Source: Bythopirellula polymerisocia (GTDB lineage: Bacteria; Planctomycetota; Planctomycetia; Pirellulales; Lacipirellulaceae). Taken from it: 64,000 nucleotides of DNA. The stretch lies in the NCBI RefSeq assembly GCF_007860015.1, contig NZ_SJPS01000004.1, positions 627,567 to 691,566 on the forward strand. Reading direction: 5' to 3'. The notes under the pieces were generated by a model. That model saw only the letters and a program-made list of their open reading frames with translations, had not been told where the DNA came from and did not search any database. The position numbers and the translations under genes were made by a program. The stretch's first letter is position 1. Each line of letters starts with the position of its first letter. Shown piece after piece: positions 9,221-18,487 of the stretch.

Positions 9221-12200
9221 ATGAGCCGTATCGAAAGCAATAATCGAGTGGGGATGCCTCGTTCTCTAGAAACCCAACTGCTGGCTTTCCGCCGCCATGT
9301 ATGGACCAGCAAAATGCTCGAAGCAGGGGGCATTGCACTAAGCGCATTGCTGGGTGCGTATCTTTGCGTGTTTCTCTTAGACCGCATGTTCGATGTGCCT
9401 GCGCCTATACGAGCTCTACTGACACTCTTGGCAGCGGTCGGCTGTGGGTTTATCCCGTTCTACCTACATCGTTGGGTCTGGCTACGTCGCAGAAACGATC
9501 AATTGGCTCGCCTACTGGCCCGCAAGTTGCCGACCTTGGGGGATCAGTTACTGGGGGTCATCGAACTGGCAGACAACACTGCCGAGCAGCAGCGCTCACC
9601 GGCACTCTGCCTTGCCGCCATCCAGCAAGGCGCCCAAACTGCTGGGGAACGCGACCTCTCGGTTGGCGCTCCTCCAGCTAGGCTCAAGTTTTGGGGTGCA
9701 CTCGCTGCAAGTGGTGCGGCAGGGGCACTCCTGCTCGCTCTTCTGTTTCCGGCTGCGGCTGGAAATGCCTGGCACCGATTTCTCGTGCCTTGGAAAACGG
9801 TCCCCCGCTATACGTTCACCAATGTTGAGCCTCAACCAAGCACGCTGATTGTCGCCCACGGCGAGCCGTTCTCTGTCGCATGGCAACTACGTGACGAAAC
9901 AAAGTGGAGGCCGGCCGAGGCTAGCTTTCAATTCGGCTCACAGCCTCCTGTGACCAGCACGCGCACTGACTCGGCTTACACCTGGACAGGACCTCCATTG
10001 ATTCAACCAGGAACCTTGCTAGTCAAAATCGGCGATTGGTCGCAAACAGTGCGCATCGAGCCAAAGCTGCGGCCTGAACTGACTGCACTGACTGCCGAAG
10101 TGAAACTGCCTGACTATCTCAAGCAAAAAACCCCGCTCGAGCGGGATGTTCGTGGGGGAACGCTCTCCGTTGTCGAGGGGAGCCACGCATCGGTCTCAGC
10201 CACTGCGAATCGTCCGTTGGCCGCCGCCGTCATCGAGGGGGGAAAGGGGACTTTCTCTGGCGGAAATGTAAGCATCGAGCCGTTTGAAGTTTCGTCGCTG
10301 CAGGAGATACACATCAGTTGGCAAGACGAACATGGACTGAAGGGCAAAGAGCCGTTCTCGCTGAAGATTACTCCGGAAGAAGATCAACCTCCCAACGTCA
10401 TGGGCGAAAACCTGCCCCGCCGCAAGGTCGTACTCGACAGCGAACAATTGGCGTTTCAAGCGATTGCCCGCGATGACTTTGGCGTTCGCGAAGTAGGCAT
10501 GGAATGGGAGGGGCTGTTCGATGATTACCCCGGCGGCCCGGCCCATGGCGAGAGGCTAATCGCACCGGGTGACCCGAGTGAGCGAGCGCTGGATGCCGCG
10601 GGTACCTTTACGGCCAAGTCGCTGGGGATTCCCCCGCAGCCAATCAGCTTACGTCTCTTTGCGACCGACTATTTTCCAAATCGTGAGCGCGTTTATTCTC
10701 CGCCGTACGTCTTGTTCGTACTCAACGCCGAAGATCACGCGATCTGGATCACCGAGCAGCTTTCGCGGTGGCACCGTCAGTCGCTTGAAGTCCGCGACCG
10801 CGAAATGCGGTTGTACGAAACCAACAAACAACTCCGCGAGCTACCGATCGCAGAACTCGATCTTCCCGAGAACCGGCGTCAGATCGAAAAGCAGGCCTCA
10901 GCGGAACGGGCCAACGGTCGTCGCTTGACAGGGCTGGCCAAGAGCGGCATGGATCTACTGAAGCAGGCGGCCCGTAACCCCGAGATCGGCGTCGGCCATC
11001 TCGATCGTTGGGCCGAGATGCTTACGATCCTTGAGGATATTGCGGCCAACCGTATGCCTTCTGTGGCAGATTTGCTCGGCGATGCCGCCAAGTCTCAGAT
11101 CGCATCGACGGCTGTCTCCGGACCGAGCAGTCCCCAAGCCGGCATCTCCCGCACAGCGGGGGGTGGACCCTCCGGCGAACAGAAACCGTCGGACAAGAAA
11201 ACAGCCGCCGTTCCGCGCGTGACCGACATGGAGTCTTCCCAGCATCCCGCTAACGACAAAGAACAAACTGCCGGGGGCAAGAAGAAACCTTCCTCCCCAT
11301 CGTTGCGACTACCAGTCACAACCCTGCTGGGCAAAGGAGATGGCAAGAAACCCTCCGATGCTCCGGCCAACGAGCAAGTCGACGAGGCAGTCCGCCAGCA
11401 GCGTGATCTGCTCGCTGAGTTCGAAAAAGTGGCCAATGAACTCAACACGGTCCTCGCCAATCTGGAAGGGAGTACGTTGGTGAAACGTCTCAAGGCCGCC
11501 TCGCGCGAGCAATACAAAATCGCAGGGGGCATTAGCGACGAGATTGAAGAGGGTTTTGGTGTACCCCAAACCTCCTTGACAGCTCCGGTGAAAAAAAGCC
11601 TCACCAATCTGGCGACAAAGGAAGACGAGAGCGGCTTCAAAGTCTCGCTCATCATGGACGACTTGCAAGCCTACTTTGAACGCCGCCGCATGGTCCGTTT
11701 CAAGACAGTGCTGGACGACATGCGCGAGGAGGACGTACTGGGAAATCTCCGTCGGCTGGCCGACGAAATCCCTGCCGAACGGGGCATGTCCATCGCACAG
11801 TGTGAATATTGGTCGGATGTGATGGATCGCTGGGCCGAAGATTTGGTCGATCCCGCTTGCTCAGGCGCCTGCCCCGGCTCTCGCTCCAAGGGGAGCTTGC
11901 CGCCCTCCATTGTCTTGGAAGTGCTGAAGATTCTTGAAGGGGAAGTAAATCTCCGTGAAGAAACTCGCGTTGCTGAACAAGCAAGACCGGGATTGGAAGC
12001 GGAGCCCTACAAAATCGAGGCCGAACGACTTTCCGCCACACAGCAGGATCTCGGTGAGCGGATTTTGCTGGTCAACGAACGGATTCGGGAACTCCCCGAC
12101 GGCGAAGCGGAATTCGCCAAGGAACTCGCCCTCTTGAGTCGTGTCAACGAAGTCATGGTCGAGGCGACGGGAATTCTCTCGAAACCCGATACGGGGTCGG

Positions 12201-12484
12201 AAGCGATTGCTGCTGAAACCGAGGCGATCGAGTTACTACTCCAATCGAAGAGAATCAATCCCAACGGCGGAGGTGGCGGGGGAGCCAACCCCGGCGGAGG
12301 GGGCGGAGGGGACACCAAAGACAACGCCCTTGCTTTGCTGGGAGCCGGGCTGAACGAGAAAGAAGTCCGCGAGGATCGTGCCCCTGCCCAAGCTGTGGGC
12401 GATTCGGGCAAGTCTTTGCCGGAAGAATTCCGCGCGGGACTGGATCGATACTTTAGCGAACTAGAGAACGGAGCGGGAGGATGA
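9221..12484 (+). CDS. large membrane-anchored protein of the MoxR/Bat operon (DUF4175-like)
   Basis: 1087 residues, starting at an ATG with GGGGGA upstream. Two hydrophobic segments near residues 30-75 and one near 150-170 anchor a long region with beta-sandwich-like stretches. These are followed by helical, charged, coiled-coil-prone sequence (about 500-1000) interrupted by a low-complexity Ser/Pro/Lys linker. A glycine-rich run at about 1014-1030 precedes the C-terminus. The arrangement resembles DUF4175-type proteins found next to MoxR/Bat genes, but this is a resemblance, not a firm match. It lies 79 bases after the preceding gene and overlaps the next start at 12481. It may be a scaffold of the Bat complex (inference). 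Confidence 0.8.
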   Translation: MSRIESNNRVGMPRSLETQLLAFRRHVWTSKMLEAGGIALSALLGAYLCVFLLDRMFDVPAPIRALLTLLAAVGCGFIPFYLHRWVWLRRRNDQLARLLARKLPTLGDQLLGVIELADNTAEQQRSPALCLAAIQQGAQTAGERDLSVGAPPARLKFWGALAASGAAGALLLALLFPAAAGNAWHRFLVPWKTVPRYTFTNVEPQPSTLIVAHGEPFSVAWQLRDETKWRPAEASFQFGSQPPVTSTRTDSAYTWTGPPLIQPGTLLVKIGDWSQTVRIEPKLRPELTALTAEVKLPDYLKQKTPLERDVRGGTLSVVEGSHASVSATANRPLAAAVIEGGKGTFSGGNVSIEPFEVSSLQEIHISWQDEHGLKGKEPFSLKITPEEDQPPNVMGENLPRRKVVLDSEQLAFQAIARDDFGVREVGMEWEGLFDDYPGGPAHGERLIAPGDPSERALDAAGTFTAKSLGIPPQPISLRLFATDYFPNRERVYSPPYVLFVLNAEDHAIWITEQLSRWHRQSLEVRDREMRLYETNKQLRELPIAELDLPENRRQIEKQASAERANGRRLTGLAKSGMDLLKQAARNPEIGVGHLDRWAEMLTILEDIAANRMPSVADLLGDAAKSQIASTAVSGPSSPQAGISRTAGGGPSGEQKPSDKKTAAVPRVTDMESSQHPANDKEQTAGGKKKPSSPSLRLPVTTLLGKGDGKKPSDAPANEQVDEAVRQQRDLLAEFEKVANELNTVLANLEGSTLVKRLKAASREQYKIAGGISDEIEEGFGVPQTSLTAPVKKSLTNLATKEDESGFKVSLIMDDLQAYFERRRMVRFKTVLDDMREEDVLGNLRRLADEIPAERGMSIAQCEYWSDVMDRWAEDLVDPACSGACPGSRSKGSLPPSIVLEVLKILEGEVNLREETRVAEQARPGLEAEPYKIEAERLSATQQDLGERILLVNERIRELPDGEAEFAKELALLSRVNEVMVEATGILSKPDTGSEAIAAETEAIELLLQSKRINPNGGGGGGANPGGGGGGDTKDNALALLGAGLNEKEVREDRAPAQAVGDSGKSLPEEFRAGLDRYFSELENGAGG

Positions 12485-13329
12485 GAAGACTCACTTTCGT
12501 GACGTTCTTAGCGCTAGTGATAGCGTCTGCGAGTAAGGCACAACAATTTGATGTCTTTATTCAAGGTCAGGCGCCAGCGGACATGGCCGACGAGGACGTC
12601 CGCTTTCACATGTGGCGGAGCAAAATGGAACCTGTCGTACGGGCCGAATTCTCGCTCGCCAATCGGGTTTGCGATTTGAAAGCTGATCAGCGAAAAAAGA
12701 TGGCCGCCGCCTTGGGTTCTCTTCTGGACTCCGAGTCAGAAAAAGCCGCTCAAATAAAGCCTCCCAAAAACGTACCAAATGTACGTGGCGGTCGAGTAGT
12801 GATGGCCCAAGCTCAGCAGGGAGGTATAAAACGTGATGCACTGATCGTGCAGGTCCAGCACGTGATTGAGCCCATGCTCGACGATAAACAGCAACTCTCA
12901 TATCAACAGGAATTGCTCTCACGGAGCAATTTCCGCCGAGAAACAATTGTTGACAATATCGTTTCAACACTTGATAAACGTTTGGTGCTTTCAAGCGAAC
13001 AGGCTGTAGCAGTTCGCGAGGCACTACTCTCTGATGATTGGGTTGATAAATCCCCCCCTCCATTGCATGCTTTTCTGCAAAGCGCCCAATATATCCCCCA
13101 AATTCCCGACAAGTGTGTGATGCCTCATCTGAGTAAGTCCCAACTCACTATCTACAAAGGCATACAAAAAGTTAGCTGGGGACAAAACGACTGGGAAGAC
13201 AACTTCGGCTTTGGCCAGGCACTCAAGCCGATAGACGATGTTGAGTTGCCTCCCGCTGTCGAGCAAATACCCGCAAAGGAAGAAAAACAACCGGACGAAA
13301 CCGGCGAGGAAGAACCAGACTCCCCATGA
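12481..13329 (+). CDS. secreted protein of unknown function, Bat operon
   Basis: 282 residues with a signal peptide (about 1-20, ending ASASKAQ). The mature part is mostly helical and charged, and the C-terminal tail is acidic (KEEKQPDETGEEEPDSP). I do not recognise the family. A helical segment beginning RVCDLKADQRKKM has a counterpart in the next gene (DLSCELEPKQKEKL), so the two look like distant tandem relatives. It overlaps the upstream stop by 4 bases and the next start by 4 bases (ATGA at 13326), which implies coordinated translation. Confidence 0.82.
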   Translation: MRRLTFVTFLALVIASASKAQQFDVFIQGQAPADMADEDVRFHMWRSKMEPVVRAEFSLANRVCDLKADQRKKMAAALGSLLDSESEKAAQIKPPKNVPNVRGGRVVMAQAQQGGIKRDALIVQVQHVIEPMLDDKQQLSYQQELLSRSNFRRETIVDNIVSTLDKRLVLSSEQAVAVREALLSDDWVDKSPPPLHAFLQSAQYIPQIPDKCVMPHLSKSQLTIYKGIQKVSWGQNDWEDNFGFGQALKPIDDVELPPAVEQIPAKEEKQPDETGEEEPDSP

Positions 13330-14096
13330 CTGCACATCTGCTAATAGTCTGTGTATTTCAGTTGGCACTTGCCTGGATCGTTGCGCCAGCCCCTGCGCTA
13401 GCGCAAGAATTCAAAATGACCGAGGAGCAGTTCAATTCCTGGCTGACCAACGGCAGGGAAAACCCTAAAGATCGACTTCAAGCGCAACTGCAAGTGGAGT
13501 TATCGCTGGTAGATCTCTCCTGCGAACTGGAACCCAAGCAGAAAGAAAAGCTCACACTCGCCGCAGAGCGAGATATTGCTCGCTTTGAAGACCAGGTCGG
13601 TCAGATTCGAGAGGAAGTCGTTGGTAAAACGTTAGACCAGAATAAGATCGGAGAGGTCTATCAGAGGATTCAACCGCTCAATCAGCAGCTTCAAAATGGA
13701 TTCTTCGGCCCCACTTCTTTATTTGCAAAAGTCCTGCCTCGAGCATTGACTGCTGCCCAACAGGAAACCATCGCACAACTGAAATCCGAGCAATACCACC
13801 GCCGCTACGAAGCGATTCTCAGACTATATGTCGTAGGTCTGGAAAAATCTCTCCCCATGACGGAAGCCCAGCGACAGGGGCTGCTAAGAATATTGATTGA
13901 ATCGACTCGTCCTCCCTCTGCATTTGGACAATACGACTGGTACTACACAGCCAGCCAAGTATCGCAGGTACCACAAGATATATTTGAACCATTGTTTGAC
14001 AAAGCACAGCTTGAGGTCATTCAGCAAGCCCGTCAACAAGGTGAGGGCTGGATCGACTGGGTCGAGAATCAAGGAATCACTCCCGTAGAGGAATAG
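13326..14096 (+). CDS. secreted protein of unknown function, Bat operon
   Basis: 256 residues with a signal peptide (about 1-26, ending APALAQE). The remainder is helical, Gln/Glu-rich and without cysteines that would suggest redox or metal chemistry. It contains a segment similar in pattern to the preceding gene (an LSLVDLSCELEPKQKEKL-like helix versus FSLANRVCDLKADQRKKM), which suggests an old tandem duplication. The start overlaps the previous stop and the next gene begins 6 bases after this stop. The function is unknown; context places it outside the cytoplasmic membrane with the Bat proteins. Confidence 0.82.
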   Translation: MTAHLLIVCVFQLALAWIVAPAPALAQEFKMTEEQFNSWLTNGRENPKDRLQAQLQVELSLVDLSCELEPKQKEKLTLAAERDIARFEDQVGQIREEVVGKTLDQNKIGEVYQRIQPLNQQLQNGFFGPTSLFAKVLPRALTAAQQETIAQLKSEQYHRRYEAILRLYVVGLEKSLPMTEAQRQGLLRILIESTRPPSAFGQYDWYYTASQVSQVPQDIFEPLFDKAQLEVIQQARQQGEGWIDWVENQGITPVEE

Positions 14097-14102
14097 CTGC
14101 CG

Positions 14103-15149
14103 ATGAATTTACGACTATACTTGGCAATGGTTTCTTGGTGCGCTCCTCTCGTTGCAATCGCAACGGCTCTAGGGCAATTTCCCACGGAACAATTTGGCGA
14201 AGTAGTTCCCCGTGATATTCGTGAAATGTACGACCGGGGTTTGGTGTACCTGGCCGGGTCCCAATCCGAGACGGGAACTTGGACCGGAGGGCAGAGTGGT
14301 CCCGGTATCGACGGTATGTGCGTGATGACTTTCCTTGCTAGTGGCGAGGACCCCAATTTCGGTCAGTACAGCGGAAACGTCCGCAAGGCACTCCGCTCCA
14401 TGATTCAAGCCCAGAACGCTCAGACCGGCTACTTTGGCAACAGTATGTACCACCACGGATTTGCCATGCTTGCGATGGCAGAAGCGTACGGGACAGTCGA
14501 CGATCGACAACTCTGGCCGGCCGAGCAAGGTTCTCAGCGACGCTCGATTGGCGCATCCTTGGAACTCGCCGTCCGGGCCGCGATAACCTCCCAAAAGAAA
14601 AACTCCTACGGTGGTTGGCGCTATTCGCCCGATTCCGATGATGCCGATACCTCGGTCTCGGGAGCAGTGTTGGTTGGTCTCCTGGCAGCGCGCAACGCGG
14701 GGATCGAAGTTCCCGACGAATCTATCGACCGGGCAATCTCCTACTACAAGTCGATGACCTCCGATTCAGGTCAGGTCGCCTACGCAGGAGGCATGGGAGG
14801 TTTCGACGAATCGATCGCGAGGATCTCGATCGGCAACCTGGTTTACGCCATAGCGCGCCGCAAAGAATTGCCACAATACAAAGCTACACTCAGTTACTTG
14901 ACCGAGCGAATCGAACAGACAGGCCAGGATCACTATCGAGAGTACGCCCGCTACTACCAGGCCCAAGCCCTCTTCCAGGGTGATGTTGAAGCATGGGAAA
15001 AATGGAACAAGCTGCTCGTACGCCAACTCAAAGAGACCCAAAAAAGCGACGGGAGTTTTCCCGGACAATTTGGAACGGCTGCTGACACAGCGATGTCCCT
15101 ATTAGCACTTGCGCTCAACTATCGCTTCCTCCCCATCTACGAGCGATGA
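14103..15149 (+). CDS. secreted prenyltransferase/squalene-cyclase-like alpha-alpha toroid protein
   Basis: 348 residues with a signal peptide (about 1-22). The body is made of repeats typical of the squalene-oxidase/prenyltransferase toroid fold: GLVYLAGSQSETGTW, MIQAQNAQTGYFG, the diagnostic GGWRYSPDSDDADTSVSG, then AGGMGGFDESI and a final KSDGSFPGQFGTAADTAMSL. The acidic DxDD motif of true class II terpene cyclases is not seen as such; DSDDADTS resembles the protein-type toroid repeat instead. Planctomycetes carry many such secreted toroid proteins of unknown substrate. It is cotranscribed with the MoxR/Bat genes and overlaps no neighbour. Binding or processing of an extracytoplasmic ligand is the most that can be inferred. 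Confidence 0.85.
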   Translation: MNLRLYLAMVSWCAPLVAIATALGQFPTEQFGEVVPRDIREMYDRGLVYLAGSQSETGTWTGGQSGPGIDGMCVMTFLASGEDPNFGQYSGNVRKALRSMIQAQNAQTGYFGNSMYHHGFAMLAMAEAYGTVDDRQLWPAEQGSQRRSIGASLELAVRAAITSQKKNSYGGWRYSPDSDDADTSVSGAVLVGLLAARNAGIEVPDESIDRAISYYKSMTSDSGQVAYAGGMGGFDESIARISIGNLVYAIARRKELPQYKATLSYLTERIEQTGQDHYREYARYYQAQALFQGDVEAWEKWNKLLVRQLKETQKSDGSFPGQFGTAADTAMSLLALALNYRFLPIYER

Positions 15150-15168
15150 CTTTTTTGGGAATCTAGGA

Positions 15169-18108
15169 ATGAAGAACTATTCGCACTCGCCTGTTTGCAA
15201 ATTGCTCATCGCCGCAACATGGCTGATGGGGTTCAACTCCTTATGCACTGCTTCCACTGGCGAGCATTCACCGCAACTCCAATTGGCTAATGGTGATTTT
15301 CTTGCCGGAATGCTTCTCGACTCGAGCGCAAGTGACGTACTCGTCTGGCAATCGACGGCGTTCACCGAGGCGTTTCCATTTCCTGCAGTCGTTGTAGCCG
15401 CTGCCCATTTTCCGGGGGCAACCACACCGGCCGAAGTGTCAGGTGATTTTGCTGCCGAGTTAGTGGGGGGGAACCTGGTCATTGGCAAAATGTTGGACAT
15501 CACATCGGAAGAACTCGTGATCGACTCGTCATCGTTAGGCAAGTGCCGTATCGCAAAAAACCGCATTCGGAGATTGGTGCGTTGGGGTGAGGGTTCCGGG
15601 ATCACGTATCTGGGTCCGCATGGCCTAGAGGGTTGGACTCCGAAGACTGGCCAATGGGAAGAGGTTACAGGCCATCTGGTCACTAACAAACGCGGCACGG
15701 TATTGCTGTCCGAGTGCAAAATCCCCGCGCAAGCGTGCTTGGAAGTAGAGATTTCCTGGCAGAGCAAGCCCGATTTTCAGCTGGCGATCGGTGTGGGGGA
15801 AAATCTTGCACTAGAGTCCTTCCAAAACTTGGTAGAGGGTTTCAATAATTTTGCGTTTCGTGGTGGTCAACGACGAAAACCCAAGCCCGAACCCACATCG
15901 TTTCCATTGTTGGAATTTGAAACCTACAACTCCAAGTTGCGAATGGTTGCCGAGCGAAAAAAAGAAGCTGACATTGCTCCCGTAGCCGACTTCAACGAAG
16001 GGGCCGGCCGAGTGCAGCTTCAGGTCTATGTCGATTCCAAAAAGGGGAACTTTGCTGCGTATGATAGGGAAGGCAAATTCCTTGGCGAGGTCCACGTCTT
16101 CCCAGAAACGGACTCCAGGGTCCGTGAAGGAATCTCTCTCACAAATCGAACCGGCGACGTACGGCTCGAACGACTCGTCGTACGCAACTGGAATGGCCTG
16201 GAGCCTCCACACGTAGAGACGGACCAAGAATACGTCCAAACATTGGATGGCTCATTAGCTGTCGTCGATTCAATGCGCTTCGACGCGGACCTTGCGGAAT
16301 TTGTCGTCGAAGCAAAAAAAGTTGAACCAGTCAATGGGCGAGCATCTGATGAGGAAGCAACCAACCTCCAACCGAAGGAGCCAAAGCAGAAACCCCTGCG
16401 AATTCCCTCAGCGAATGTGGTCGAAATCTCATTCCCGTCAAAAGGCAAACTTTCGGGTCGCCCGCTTTCGTTTTTGCTCACGAGCGGTGAACGTCTCACA
16501 GCTTCTTTAGGATCTATTGCGGATGGAAAGGTGACTCTCATCTGTCCTGGCTTTGAATCTCCCGTCATCTTGGAGTTAGCAAATATCAGATCCATCGTGG
16601 GACCTGCCCAGACTCCCGCCACAGCTGAGTCGGAACAACCGATCGGCCGATTGGAATCCGACGGTATCTCTTGCCATGGCGTTGTGACCAGCGTCACAAC
16701 GATTGACCAGACACCAACTCTTTCGTTTCGCCCCAAATTGAGCGAGACAAGTGTTCCCTTATTGCCCAAGCTTTCAGCAAAAATCGTCTACCGTGATCCG
16801 CCAGTGAAATCACCAAAGCCAATGGTCAGAAGAGAAAATGTCCAAAAGCGGAAGAATCTAGCAGAACAATTGATGGATGTTTTTACCGGTAAATCGAACT
16901 TGCCTGCCGTGCAAGCTAGCAATCGTCGAAACGAAGACCAGCTGCTCTGGCTTCGCGAGGGGGATCGAATCCCATGTCACTTGGATAGGCTTGACGAAGA
17001 GGGCATCGTCTTCCATACGTCGTTGGTCGAGGCGACTTCCTTGCCGCACAAGCATCTCAAAGTGTGGGAAAAGCGTGTTGGCCATCCTGCCCCGCGAATC
17101 GATGCTGCAAAGCAGGAACGGCTATTAACCTTGCCTCGGATGCAGCGTAGCAATCCTCCGCTGCACCTGATCGAGTCGGTCCAAGGGGATTTGCTCCGCG
17201 CGAGACTACTCTCAATGGACGATAAAAATGCGATCGCCGAAGTCCGTCTCAACACTAAGACGCTGGCCAGCAGTAGAATTCGACGTATTATTTGGCTGCA
17301 TCCAGAGTCAAGCCCAACAGCAGATGAGAGCACCACAAGCAATACTGAGCCTTACTTTGGGGCTGAGGCATTTCCCACTGGAAGCGTTCAGGCGATCTGC
17401 AGAGATGGTGTACGTCTTACCTATCTTCCTAAGCAGGTAGCTGACTCTGTGCTTAGCGGAACTAGCAGATTACTTGGAGATTGCCGTGTCAAATTAGGTG
17501 AAGTCGATCACCTACTATTGGGTGCAGCAATTGCCGACTCTGCGGAAGAACTTCCCTTCCAAGACTGGAAACTTTCACCCGCCACCGATCCCCTGTTCGT
17601 GCAAGAAGATGGCCAACCAGGTGATCCTATGAACCCAGGTGCCCAATCCCCCCTGATTGGACTGGAAGCTCCAGATTTCCATCTCAAAACTCTCAGCGGA
17701 GATGTATTTCGCCTCGGCGACCGCCGTGGCCACCTCGTCGTTCTTGATTTCTGGGCCAGTTGGTGTGGTCCCTGTGTGCAAGGGATGCCACTCATCGAAA
17801 ATGCTGTCAGGCAGTTTGTGCCAGAGCAAGTTGAATTGATCGCAGTGAATCTTCAGGAGGACGCACAGACCATTGAAGCAGCTCTCGAACGCATGCAAAT
17901 CTCTCCCCAAGTCTTGCTTGACATCGATGGAGCAGCAGCTGGCAAGTATGCCGTGACCGCAATCCCCCAAACTGTAGTGATAAACGCTGAAGGGAAAATA
18001 GCCGCTGTATTTATTGGCGGGGGACGTGCGGCTGCAGCGGAGATGCAAAACGTTCTACAGCAATTGCTGGGTGATGAACCCCTAGAGAACGATAAACCTG
18101 CCGGGTAA
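15169..18108 (+). CDS. large secreted protein with C-terminal TlpA-like thioredoxin domain
   Basis: 979 residues from the ATG at 15169, which is preceded by TAGGA and followed by a signal peptide (about 1-28). The frame is open to 15109, but that would overlap the upstream gene by 41 bases and lack a signal. Residues 30-800 are several beta-rich repeats, probably extracellular modules, with phrases such as LANGDFLAGMLLD and LTSGERLTASLG recurring. The last 150 residues are a TlpA/AhpC-like thioredoxin domain: GLEAPDFHLKTLSGDVFRLG, then the redox site FWASWCGPC, then the cis-proline region AIPQTVVIN. It is the last gene of the operon. A CGPC active site points to disulfide chemistry outside the cytoplasm. 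Confidence 0.87.
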   Translation: MKNYSHSPVCKLLIAATWLMGFNSLCTASTGEHSPQLQLANGDFLAGMLLDSSASDVLVWQSTAFTEAFPFPAVVVAAAHFPGATTPAEVSGDFAAELVGGNLVIGKMLDITSEELVIDSSSLGKCRIAKNRIRRLVRWGEGSGITYLGPHGLEGWTPKTGQWEEVTGHLVTNKRGTVLLSECKIPAQACLEVEISWQSKPDFQLAIGVGENLALESFQNLVEGFNNFAFRGGQRRKPKPEPTSFPLLEFETYNSKLRMVAERKKEADIAPVADFNEGAGRVQLQVYVDSKKGNFAAYDREGKFLGEVHVFPETDSRVREGISLTNRTGDVRLERLVVRNWNGLEPPHVETDQEYVQTLDGSLAVVDSMRFDADLAEFVVEAKKVEPVNGRASDEEATNLQPKEPKQKPLRIPSANVVEISFPSKGKLSGRPLSFLLTSGERLTASLGSIADGKVTLICPGFESPVILELANIRSIVGPAQTPATAESEQPIGRLESDGISCHGVVTSVTTIDQTPTLSFRPKLSETSVPLLPKLSAKIVYRDPPVKSPKPMVRRENVQKRKNLAEQLMDVFTGKSNLPAVQASNRRNEDQLLWLREGDRIPCHLDRLDEEGIVFHTSLVEATSLPHKHLKVWEKRVGHPAPRIDAAKQERLLTLPRMQRSNPPLHLIESVQGDLLRARLLSMDDKNAIAEVRLNTKTLASSRIRRIIWLHPESSPTADESTTSNTEPYFGAEAFPTGSVQAICRDGVRLTYLPKQVADSVLSGTSRLLGDCRVKLGEVDHLLLGAAIADSAEELPFQDWKLSPATDPLFVQEDGQPGDPMNPGAQSPLIGLEAPDFHLKTLSGDVFRLGDRRGHLVVLDFWASWCGPCVQGMPLIENAVRQFVPEQVELIAVNLQEDAQTIEAALERMQISPQVLLDIDGAAAGKYAVTAIPQTVVINAEGKIAAVFIGGGRAAAAEMQNVLQQLLGDEPLENDKPAG

Positions 18109-18337
18109 AATCTTATTTGTAGTGGTTTACGATTTTTAACGAAGTTCATTCCGTTCGCAAAGTTGCTTGCGATTCATGCATTCCTCTGCTCGTCGTGATG
18201 TGGTGTGCAAAATTGGTTGCTTTCTTGAACCTATGAACTATTAGTGCTCCTGCTTAATGACAAGCCCGGGCTTTAATCCGAGTGCGACCCAGGTATTTAA
18301 CCTAGAGTTGCCTGATTAGTCTGGTAAGGACTCCTAA
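18109..18337. other. spacer after the Bat operon, no intact gene
   Basis: No intact gene is seen here. A 12-base perfect palindrome AAGCCCGGGCTT lies at 18262-18273. The frame that later encodes a PEP-CTERM tail can be followed back to about 18246, but it is broken by stops at 18317 and 18335. This suggests the whole stretch may be a decayed gene. No convincing terminator was found after the operon stop. Confidence 0.4.
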
Positions 18338-18487
18338 GGTGAGTTCGGCTCACTCGGCACAGCGTTCGTTCCCGAGCCTGCTTTGCTCGTGATCGCCGGC
18401 ATAGCTTTTTTAGGGTTGGGCGCTACTGGTCACAGTATGGGTCGAAGCCTAAGATTGCCGCAAAAAGATGCAGTTTCCGATAATTAA
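18338..18487 (+). pseudogene. remnant of a PEP-CTERM protein gene (3' end only)
   Basis: Read in the frame beginning at 18338, this stretch gives a short tail with FGSLGTAFVPEPALL, then a hydrophobic run VIAGIAFLGLGA and a basic end GRSLRL before a TAA at 18485. VPEP, hydrophobic helix and basic tail is exactly the C-terminal sorting signal seen in eight intact genes of this window. In-frame stops lie upstream at 18335 and 18317, and there is no start codon or ribosome binding site, so only the tail of a former gene remains. It lies just before the PEP-CTERM gene cluster. Confidence 0.6.

Noticed and set aside
12270..12315. Glycine-rich GC run as a tandem repeat element
   Set aside because: It is in frame in the membrane protein and encodes a glycine linker; ordinary low complexity.
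15109..15168. Upstream extension of the thioredoxin-domain gene
   Set aside because: It would overlap the toroid gene and lose the signal peptide; the ATG at 15169 fits better.
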